The notes under the pieces: model-generated
Database searches by the model: none
Told to the model about the DNA's origin: nothing
Seen by the model: the letters and a program-made list of their open reading frames with translations, nothing else
Program-made: the position numbers and the translations under genes
Assembly: GCF_001687325.1 (NCBI RefSeq)
Contig: NZ_LZRD01000012.1
Location: forward strand, 36,134 to 100,133
Length of the DNA stretch: 64,000 nt
Direction of reading: 5' to 3'
Origin: Streptomyces sp. PTY087I2
Lineage (GTDB): Bacteria > Actinomycetota > Actinomycetes > Streptomycetales > Streptomycetaceae
Shown here: positions 57,783 to 64,000 of the stretch, piece after piece
Position numbering within the stretch: position 1 is the stretch's first letter
Layout of the letters: each line of letters begins with the position of its first letter

Positions 57783-57992
57783 TCAGCCGCGGCGGCGCCG
57801 GGCCTCGGGCAGGGGGCGATGCCCCTCGGTCCACTCGTTGACCCAGCCGCAGCCCGAGCAGGCGTACCGCCCGTCGAGGCCCGCGATCAACGTGCCGCAT
57901 CGCGCGCAACCGATGTAAGTGATCTCCGGGTGCTCCGTGGCCGCTTCGGCCGGGGAGCGCCGCTCCGAGCGGGATGAGGCCGTCATGGTCAC
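57783..57992 (-). CDS. Small zinc-ribbon protein
   Basis: GTG at 57992 overlaps the stop of the upstream hydrolase (GTGA), so the two are coupled; ATG 57986 is an alternative. 69 residues with a four-cysteine knuckle GCARCGTLIAGLDGRYACSG (about 28-47), CARC and CSGC each giving two ligands, then CGWVNEWTEGHRPLPEAR. Function unknown; such ribbons bind zinc for nucleic-acid or protein contacts. Confidence 0.75.
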   Translation of the reverse strand: MTMTASSRSERRSPAEAATEHPEITYIGCARCGTLIAGLDGRYACSGCGWVNEWTEGHRPLPEARRRRG

Positions 57993-58696
57993 GCGTCCGT
58001 TTCCGCCGCCGTGTCGAGCAGGATCCGGGCGAGCTCGCGCGGCTGCGAGAACATCGGCCAGTGCCCGGTGTCCATCGTGACCAGCCGCCAGCGCTCGCTC
58101 GTCAGCAGCTCGGCCACCTCGGGGCTCGGCTCGGGCCAGTCAAGCAGGCACTTGACGTACGTCGCGGGCAGCAGCCCCAGCGGACGTGCCAGGACGGCGG
58201 GATCGGTGAGGGTGGCACCGGGGTGGGGTGTCGCGCCGCCGAGGAACCGGGCGATCTGCTCGTCGGTGAGGCCCTGGCCCGCGCAGTCGGCGGCGGTCGG
58301 CGGCGGCCAGAAGCCCTCGTTGGCGGCGATGGCGGCCTCCACCCCGGCCCGGCCGTCCGGCCAGCTTGAGACGAACGACTCGCCGTCGGCCGGGACGTTG
58401 GAGTCGACGAAGACCACGCGGGCGAGCCGGTCGCCGATCCGCTCGGCCGCCTGCCCGACCGGGATGCCCGCGTAGCTGTGGCCGACGAGCACCACATCGC
58501 GCAGGCCGAGACGCTCGACCTCGTCGACGATGTCCTGGACGTGCGTCTCCAGCCCCGCCGCCGTCCCCTGCTTGTCGGCGAGCCCCGACAGAGTCAGCGG
58601 GTGGACCCCGTGACCGGCCGCACGCAGGTCGGGCTCCACGTCGCGCCACGCCCACGAACCGAGCCAGGCCCCTGCCACGAGTACGAATTGAGTCAT
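57989..58696 (-). CDS. Alpha/beta hydrolase (serine type)
   Basis: 235 residues. It begins MTQFVLVAGAWLGSWAWRDV, has the elbow VVLVGHSYAGIPVG (serine nucleophile about residue 79), and TGHWPMFSQPRELARI (histidine about 212). It is homologous to the first half of the fused hydrolase at 24261, which has aspartate in place of this serine. Substrate unknown. First gene of the coupled small-gene group. Confidence 0.9.
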   Translation of the reverse strand: MTQFVLVAGAWLGSWAWRDVEPDLRAAGHGVHPLTLSGLADKQGTAAGLETHVQDIVDEVERLGLRDVVLVGHSYAGIPVGQAAERIGDRLARVVFVDSNVPADGESFVSSWPDGRAGVEAAIAANEGFWPPPTAADCAGQGLTDEQIARFLGGATPHPGATLTDPAVLARPLGLLPATYVKCLLDWPEPSPEVAELLTSERWRLVTMDTGHWPMFSQPRELARILLDTAAETDA

Positions 58697-58875
58697 GCCG
58701 GCAACGTAGCGCAGGGGTATGACAACGCCCCCGCGCCGCCGTCCCCCGTACCCCCTTCGCCCCTCAGCGCTTCGCCGTCTTCTCGGGGCCGGGCCCGCAC
58801 CTCCACGCCTTTCGACCGATGCCGCCCGCCGATCGAACGGGATGCATTGTCGGCCGTTTCTGACTGCTTTTCGCT

Positions 58876-60954
58876 ATGAACGGAGGCGGTGGTCCCCGGC
58901 GAGGCAGGATGTCCCCCGTGATGGGCAACCTACCCGTCGTGACGACCAGTTTCGTGGGCCGCACCAGCGAACTGGTCAGCATCGAACGGGCACTTCGAGA
59001 TCACCGGCTGGTCACGCTCACCGGCAGCGGAGGGGTCGGCAAGAGCCGGCTCGCCCTGCGCACCGCCGAGCGTGCCCGAGGCCGGTATGCCGACGGCGTC
59101 TGGTGGGCCGACCTGTCCCATCTCCACGACGACCAGCTGCTCGCCACGACGGTCTGCGACGGCGTCGGCCTCCTGGACCACAGCCCGCGCCGGCCGGTGG
59201 CCGCGCTCGGTGAATGGCTGTCCGGCAAGCGGCTGCTCCTCGTTCTCGACTGCTGCGAGCGGATCGTCGGCCCCTGCGGCCGGCTCGTCACCGAACTGCT
59301 CGACGCGGCCCCGGGGCTGACGGTCCTGGCCACCAGCCGGGAGCCGTTGGGTTCGGCGGGCGAGATGTGCGTCGAGGTGCCCCCGCTGTCCGCGGGGGAC
59401 GACGGGGACGAGGCCGTCCGGCTCTTCCGCGAGCGCGCGGCCACCGTCGCCCCGGGCCTCTCGCTCGACGATCCCGCGAGCGCGGCCGCCGTCGCCGAGA
59501 TCTGCCGCCGCCTCGACGGCATACCGCTCGCCGTCGAACTGGCCTGTGCCCAGCTCCGCGAGAGCAGCGCACAGGAGATCACCGGACGGCTGGCCGCCCG
59601 GCCGGAGGACCTCACCGACGACACCGTCTGGCCGCGCCGGCACCGGGCCCTGCGCACCACGATCGGCTGGAGCCACGAGCTCTGCGCCCCGCTGGAGCGG
59701 CTGCTGTGGGCGCGGCTCTCCGTCTTCCGCGGCGTCATCACGGTCCCGGACGCGGAGGCGGTGTGCGCGGGCGGGCCGCTGGACGCGGAGGCCGTCGCCC
59801 CCGCGCTGGAGCGCCTGGCCGACCAGTCCGTGCTTCGGCGGACCGGGGACGGCTACCGGATGCTGGACACGCTGCGCGAGTACGGGGCGATGTGGCTGGC
59901 CGAGCTGGCGGAGGACGCGCTCCTCGCCGACCGGCACGCCCGGCACTTCGCCCATGTCGCCGTCCAGGCGTACGCGGGCTGGCTCGGGCCCTCGCAGGTC
60001 CTCTGGTACCACCGGATCGCCGACACCCACGCGGATCTGTGCGCGGCCCTGGACCATCTGCTGGCCGAGGACCCGGAGATGGCGATGGAGATGGCCGGGT
60101 GCGCCGGTCTCTTCTGGAGCTGCTGCGGCCATCTGCACCAGGCTCGTGCGTATTTGGAACGGGTGCTCGCCCTGCCGCTCTCCGCAGGTCCGCACCGCAC
60201 CCGGGCGCTCTGGGCCCTGGGGATCACGCTGACGCTCCAGGGTGACCACGAGGCGGCCCGCCGCACCGGCGAGGAGTGCGAGCAGGCGGCCGGCCGCGAC
60301 GGGGACCCGGAGACGGTGCTCCTCGCGGCCCACTCCGTGAGCTTCACGTATCTGATGATGGGCCGGCCCCACACCGCGTACTCCGTCAGCGACCACGCGC
60401 TGGCGAGCCACCCGGGGGATCCGGCGGACGCGCCCTCGCAGCTGCGCTGCCGGGTGATACGCCTGTTCGCCCTGTCGGCGCTCGGCCGGCTCGACGAGGC
60501 GTACGAGGAGGCCATGCGGCTCCAGCGGATCAGCCTGCGGTTCGGCGAGCACTGGGCCCGGGCGTACGCCGATCATCAACTCGCCCTCATCCACCTGCTC
60601 CAGGGCCGTCCCCGTCATGCGGAGAGCCATGCGCGCGCGATGCTCGCGAGCAAGCACGAGCTGCACGACAGTCTCGGCATAGCGCTCGGTCTCGATCTGC
60701 TCGCCGGGGCCATCGCCGCGCAGGGGAACGGGGTGGCCGCGGCCCGGGCGTCCGGCACGGGGCACGCCTACTGGCGCATGATCGGCCACCCGCACCGGGG
60801 CACCCCGGAGCTCGGGGCGATCCGCGAGCAGTGGGAGCTGCGCGCCCGGCAGGCCGCGGGCGACTCGGCGTACGAGCGGGCCTACCGGCGCGCCTCGGCC
60901 GACGACGCCGAACGCGGCCTGGCCCTCGCGCTGGAGCGCGGGAACCCCGGCTAG
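58876..60954 (+). CDS. STAND/AfsR-like ATPase with TPR region, no DNA-binding domain
   Basis: A 692-residue protein from ATG 58876; ATG 58909 and 58921 are close alternatives. P-loop GSGGVGKSRLALR (about 51-63), Walker B LLLVLDCCE (about 119-127), sensor LTVLATSREPLG, and GIPLAVELACAQLR of the NB-ARC helical lid. From about 350 helical TPR-like repeats follow. Proteins of this build usually end in a LuxR helix-turn-helix or start with a SARP domain; neither is present here, so it may regulate through a partner or be a truncated activator. Divergent from the alpha/beta hydrolase group. Confidence 0.88.
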   Translation: MNGGGGPRRGRMSPVMGNLPVVTTSFVGRTSELVSIERALRDHRLVTLTGSGGVGKSRLALRTAERARGRYADGVWWADLSHLHDDQLLATTVCDGVGLLDHSPRRPVAALGEWLSGKRLLLVLDCCERIVGPCGRLVTELLDAAPGLTVLATSREPLGSAGEMCVEVPPLSAGDDGDEAVRLFRERAATVAPGLSLDDPASAAAVAEICRRLDGIPLAVELACAQLRESSAQEITGRLAARPEDLTDDTVWPRRHRALRTTIGWSHELCAPLERLLWARLSVFRGVITVPDAEAVCAGGPLDAEAVAPALERLADQSVLRRTGDGYRMLDTLREYGAMWLAELAEDALLADRHARHFAHVAVQAYAGWLGPSQVLWYHRIADTHADLCAALDHLLAEDPEMAMEMAGCAGLFWSCCGHLHQARAYLERVLALPLSAGPHRTRALWALGITLTLQGDHEAARRTGEECEQAAGRDGDPETVLLAAHSVSFTYLMMGRPHTAYSVSDHALASHPGDPADAPSQLRCRVIRLFALSALGRLDEAYEEAMRLQRISLRFGEHWARAYADHQLALIHLLQGRPRHAESHARAMLASKHELHDSLGIALGLDLLAGAIAAQGNGVAAARASGTGHAYWRMIGHPHRGTPELGAIREQWELRARQAAGDSAYERAYRRASADDAERGLALALERGNPG

Positions 60955-61002
60955 GCCGTGAATCGAGGAGACCCCCGGACAGCGTGGGCTTAGCATCCGG
61001 GT

Positions 61003-61506
61003 ATGACGTCGATCAGCCGACTCCGGCTTGACCATGCCGAGGCTCTGCTCGCCTTCGAGCGGGAGAACCGGACCTACTTCGCCGCGTCCATCACCGACCG
61101 GGGCGACGCCTATTTCGCCGAGTTCGCCGAACGCCATCGTGCCCTGCTCGCCGAGCAGGACGCGGGGCTGCACCACTTGCACCTCATCGAGGACGCCGAC
61201 GGCGGTGTCCTCGGCCGGATCAACCTCGTCGAGGTGCGCGACGGTTCGGCCGAGCTGGGTTACCGGATAGCGGAGAAGGCCGCGGGGCAGGGACTGGCCA
61301 CCTGGGCGGTCCAGCAGATCTGTGTGCTGGCGGTCGAGGAGTACGGGCTGACCTCACTGCGCGCCGAGACGACGCTGGACAACACGGGCTCCCGCGCGGT
61401 GCTGGCGCGTACGGGGTTCGAGCCGCTGGAGGACGTCATGTTCGGCGACCGCCCCGGGCGACGGTACGTCCTGGACCTGAGCGCGGGCGCTCCCCCGGCC
61501 CGCTGA
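61003..61506 (+). CDS. GNAT-family N-acetyltransferase (RimJ-like)
   Basis: 167 residues. The acetyl-CoA loop is YRIAEKAAGQGLATWAVQQI (about 87-106, Q/RxxGxA-like), followed by LTSLRAETTLDNTGSRAVLA and RTGFEPLEDVMFG, the RimJ/RimL-type C-terminus. It transfers acetyl to an amine, often a protein N-terminus or antibiotic; the substrate is unknown. It starts 48 bases after the ATPase gene. Confidence 0.92.
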   Translation: MTSISRLRLDHAEALLAFERENRTYFAASITDRGDAYFAEFAERHRALLAEQDAGLHHLHLIEDADGGVLGRINLVEVRDGSAELGYRIAEKAAGQGLATWAVQQICVLAVEEYGLTSLRAETTLDNTGSRAVLARTGFEPLEDVMFGDRPGRRYVLDLSAGAPPAR

Positions 61507-61736
61507 CCACCGCCGCCGAAGCACGCGGCGGCGAGAAGCAGGAGAAGGGCGCGGCCCGACGCCAGCCGTGTGGCCGTGCTCGCCCGGATGGTCCACCTCG
61601 GGGGCAAGCACCGCCCGGCCGCCCGATGCTGGGGCTCGCGGGAGCGGACCGTACCGCTTCCGCCCGCCCGACGCCGGGACGCGGAAGTGGACCATGCCGC
61701 TCCGCCCGCCCGGCGCCCACCGCCCCAGGAGGCACC

Positions 61737-62957
61737 GTGCCCGCGCGTTCCCTTCCCCGCGCCCCGCTGACAGCCGTCGTCGCCGCCCTCGCCGTCGCCT
61801 CGCTCGCCGGGCTGATGAGCGGCCCGGCCCACGCGGGCGGCGGCAGCGGCCCGGACGGGGGCGGCGGCCCGCACGGTCCGACCGACCCCGCGTTGCGGCG
61901 CGGGCTCCAGGCGCTCGTGGACACCCCGGGCGGGCCGCCCGGCGCCATCGCCGTCCTCACGGCCGACGGCCGGAGCGAGGTGTACCGGGCGGGTACGTCG
62001 CGGCTCGGCACCGGGCGTCCGCCCAGGACCACCGACCACATGCGGATCGCCAGTACGGCGAAGGCCTTCAGCGGCTCGGTCGCCCTACAGCTGACCGAGC
62101 GGGGCGCGCTCGGTCTGGACGACACCATCGGCCGGCGGCTGCCCCGGCTGCCCGCCGCCTGGCACCGGGTGACGCTCCGCCAGCTTCTGAACCACACCAG
62201 TGGGCTCCCCGACTACATCGAGGATCCGACGTTCCTCGCCGAGCTGACGGCCGATCCCCGCAGGCGCTTCGACTCCCGCCGGCTGCTGGACTACGTCGCC
62301 GGGGACCCGCTGCGGTTCCGGCCGGGATCGGCGTACCGCTACTCCGACTCCGACAACATCGCCGTGGCGCTGATGGCCGAGGCGGTGACGGGCCGGCCGT
62401 ACGAGAAGCTCCTCGCCGAACTCGTGTACCGCCCGCTCGGCCTGCGCGACACCAGCCTCCCGCAGGGCTACCGGCTGCCCCGGCCCTATCTGCACGGCTA
62501 CGCGGTGGACCCGCCGGAGGCTCCGGAGGACGTCAGCACGGCTCTCAGTGCCTCGGGGGCGTGGGCGTCGGGCGGCATCGTCTCCACGCCCCGGGATCTG
62601 GGGGCCTTCATGCGCGGTTACACCGGCGGGCTGGGGATCGGCCCGGCGGTCCGGCGGCAGCAGCTGTCCTTCGTCGCGGGCAGCTCCGAACCCGCCGGTC
62701 CCGGGCGGAACAGTGCCGGTCTCGCGGTCTTCTCGTACGCGACGCGCTGCGGCACCGTGTACGGCCACACCGGCAACTTCCCCGGCTACACGCAGCTGGC
62801 CGCGGCGACCAAGGACGGCAAGCGATCCCTGACCGTCTCCCTCACCTCCCAGGTGAACAGCACGACGAACCCGAGGCTGCTGGCCACCCTCCGCAAGCTC
62901 CAGGAGGACTTCGTCTGCCGGCTGCTCGACCGCCGGAAGCCGGGCGGCGCGTACTAG
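61737..62957 (+). CDS. Secreted serine hydrolase (beta-lactamase class C / DD-peptidase fold)
   Basis: GTG at 61737 after CAGGAGG gives 406 residues with signal peptide about 1-33 (cleaved near AHAGG). The SxxK motif is IASTAKAFSG (about 101-110), the YxN-like motif YRYSDSDNIAVAL (about 201-213) and the HTG triad GHTGNFPGYTQL (about 342-353), as in D-alanyl-D-alanine carboxypeptidases and class C beta-lactamases. Exported; likely acts on cell-wall peptides or other amides. Two imperfect copies of a CCGCCCGCC-rich segment lie before it. Confidence 0.92.
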   Translation: MPARSLPRAPLTAVVAALAVASLAGLMSGPAHAGGGSGPDGGGGPHGPTDPALRRGLQALVDTPGGPPGAIAVLTADGRSEVYRAGTSRLGTGRPPRTTDHMRIASTAKAFSGSVALQLTERGALGLDDTIGRRLPRLPAAWHRVTLRQLLNHTSGLPDYIEDPTFLAELTADPRRRFDSRRLLDYVAGDPLRFRPGSAYRYSDSDNIAVALMAEAVTGRPYEKLLAELVYRPLGLRDTSLPQGYRLPRPYLHGYAVDPPEAPEDVSTALSASGAWASGGIVSTPRDLGAFMRGYTGGLGIGPAVRRQQLSFVAGSSEPAGPGRNSAGLAVFSYATRCGTVYGHTGNFPGYTQLAAATKDGKRSLTVSLTSQVNSTTNPRLLATLRKLQEDFVCRLLDRRKPGGAY

Positions 62958-62999
62958 GAGGGGTGGACCGGGGCACCGTTCATGGGCAGCCCGCCCGGT

Positions 63000-63989
63000 T
63001 CAGCCCCGGAGGGTGGCGAGCCAGTCGGTCAGTAGACGGTTGACCTCGTCGGGGCGCTCCTGCTGGATCCAGTGGCCGCAGCCGTCCAGAAGGTGGGAGG
63101 CCGACAGGCCGGGCAGGGTGGTGGGGTAGGCGTCGATGGCGTCGGACATCCAGGTGGTGGAGGCGTCCAGGGCGCCGCCGATGAACAGGGACGGCTGCTC
63201 GACCGCGGCTCCGCGGTACGGGGCGAGGTCTTCCCAGTCCCGGTCCATGTTGCGGTAGCGGTTCAGGGCCCCGGTGATTCCCGTACGTTCGAACTCCCCG
63301 GCGTAGACGTCGAGATCGCCCTCGCTCAGCCAGGCCGGAAGGACGCCCGTGGGGAAGCGGTCGCGCAGTCGGCCGCCGTCACGGGCGACGAAGTGCGGGT
63401 CGGGATCGTTCCCGGCGGGCATGGTGTCGGCGGACAGGGCGGCGTAGAAGCCCGCGAGCCAGCCCCGGACGTCGGGCTCGGTCTCCGCCTCCGCGCGGCC
63501 GGGCTCCTGGAAGTAGGAGACGTAGAACTCCTCCTCGGGGCCGCCGATCCGGCCGAAGATGTCGGTGGGGCGGGGGCCTCCGGGCGGCGCGTAGGGGACG
63601 CTCAGCAAGGCCACCGCGGTGAAGATCTCGGGGTGGAGCAGGGCGGAGGAGGCGGCGATGTTGGAGCCCCAGTCGTGGCCGACGATCACCGCGCTCTCCT
63701 CGCCGAGGGCGCGTACGACGGCGACGTTGTCCGCCACGAGGTCCAGCATCCGGTAGGCGTCGGTCGCGGCCGGCCTGGAGGAACGGCCGTAGCCGCGCAC
63801 ATCGATCGCCACCGCCCGGTAGCCGGCCGCGGCGAGGGCCGGGAGCTGGTGCCGCCAGGAGTACCAGGACTCGGGAAAGCCGTGCACCAGCAGGACCAGC
63901 GGGCCGGAGCCCTGCTCGGCCAGGTGCAGGCGTCCGGCCGGTGCCTCGACGGTACGGTGCCGCGGTGCGGCGGACGGTTCGGGCTGCAT
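63000..63989 (-). CDS. Epoxide hydrolase-like alpha/beta hydrolase
   Basis: 329 residues with HGFPESWYSWRHQL (oxyanion hole, about 36-49), nucleophile elbow VIVGHDWGSNIAA (aspartate about 107), a cap domain and the histidine in LDGCGHWIQQERPDEV (about 303-318). The Asp nucleophile and HGFPES motif are typical of soluble epoxide hydrolases, which open epoxides to diols. The gene lies wholly inside the window; its regulation is unknown. Confidence 0.9.
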   Translation of the reverse strand: MQPEPSAAPRHRTVEAPAGRLHLAEQGSGPLVLLVHGFPESWYSWRHQLPALAAAGYRAVAIDVRGYGRSSRPAATDAYRMLDLVADNVAVVRALGEESAVIVGHDWGSNIAASSALLHPEIFTAVALLSVPYAPPGGPRPTDIFGRIGGPEEEFYVSYFQEPGRAEAETEPDVRGWLAGFYAALSADTMPAGNDPDPHFVARDGGRLRDRFPTGVLPAWLSEGDLDVYAGEFERTGITGALNRYRNMDRDWEDLAPYRGAAVEQPSLFIGGALDASTTWMSDAIDAYPTTLPGLSASHLLDGCGHWIQQERPDEVNRLLTDWLATLRG

Positions 63990-64000
63990 GGGAGTCTCTC

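Noticed and set aside
61507..61736. Short gene or repeat element before the serine hydrolase
   Set aside because: Only two imperfect CCGCCCGCC-rich copies are visible, without a frame that has a ribosome binding site.

Overview
The window is GC-rich DNA (roughly 70 percent G+C or more, strong third-position bias, frequent GTG starts, GGAGG-type ribosome binding sites) with gene content typical of Streptomyces: an AfsA/ScbR gamma-butyrolactone locus, an ECF42 sigma factor with its DGPF partner, DmdR/IdeR-type iron boxes, MmyB-type XRE regulators, several GlxA-like AraC regulators, secreted glycosidases with ricin-type or CBM modules, and a HelD-like helicase. No rRNA, tRNA, insertion sequence, prophage or CRISPR array was seen. 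The many small regulator-plus-target units and several decayed genes suggest an accessory part of a Streptomyces chromosome, perhaps an arm; that is inference.

Layout. 1-5.9 kb: remains of an oxidoreductase and a DeoR regulator beside a GlxA-like regulator, then a minus-strand MFS/GFA/semialdehyde-dehydrogenase operon with a divergent XRE regulator. 6.4-13.9 kb: a 1000-residue secreted PA14/sugar-dehydrogenase/CBM/DUF1080 protein, a frameshifted HAD-like gene, a DUF998 membrane protein, an AlkZ-like winged-helix protein, and a TetR/saccharopine-dehydrogenase divergent pair. 14.1-19.5 kb: the DGPF/ECF42 pair behind an ECF42-like promoter, an iron-box-controlled secreted HtaA-domain protein, a strongly folded intergenic region, and a secreted glucose/sorbosone-dehydrogenase-like protein. 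19.5-25.8 kb: a broken XRE-cupin regulator, an HD-domain/GlxA pair, a 2H phosphodiesterase, the OhrR/Ohr peroxide pair with its operator, and a double alpha/beta hydrolase read from a MerR-type promoter.

25.9-38.7 kb: MerR, TetR, secreted GH30-ricin glycosidase, SRPBCC protein, HelD-like helicase, AI-2E and FUSC membrane proteins, and a zinc alcohol dehydrogenase with divergent XRE regulator. 38.7-42.8 kb: the gamma-butyrolactone locus (AfsA-like synthase, NmrA-like reductase, two ScbR-like receptors, a methyltransferase) with two candidate ARE operators. 42.8-50.9 kb: an intact GlxA/quinone-oxidoreductase divergent pair (the intact counterpart of the ruined pair at the left end), LysE with its LysR regulator, an iron-box-preceded methyltransferase/GH114 operon, VOC, DinB and PlsC proteins. 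51.1-56.2 kb: a complete sugar ABC importer with GH13 glucosidase, closed by tandem terminators. 56.8-64 kb: small hypothetical proteins, two alpha/beta hydrolases, a STAND ATPase, GNAT and a secreted beta-lactamase-fold hydrolase.

The most unusual signals are two iron boxes ahead of poorly characterised secreted or biosynthetic genes, the nested and mutually exclusive hairpins at 18029-18113, the 19-bp-spacer MerR promoter ahead of a fused double hydrolase, and a DGPF reading frame that has lost its stop and runs across the sigma gene. No wholly new multi-gene system is obvious; the iron-linked methyltransferase/GH114 unit and the folded element are the best candidates for undescribed biology.
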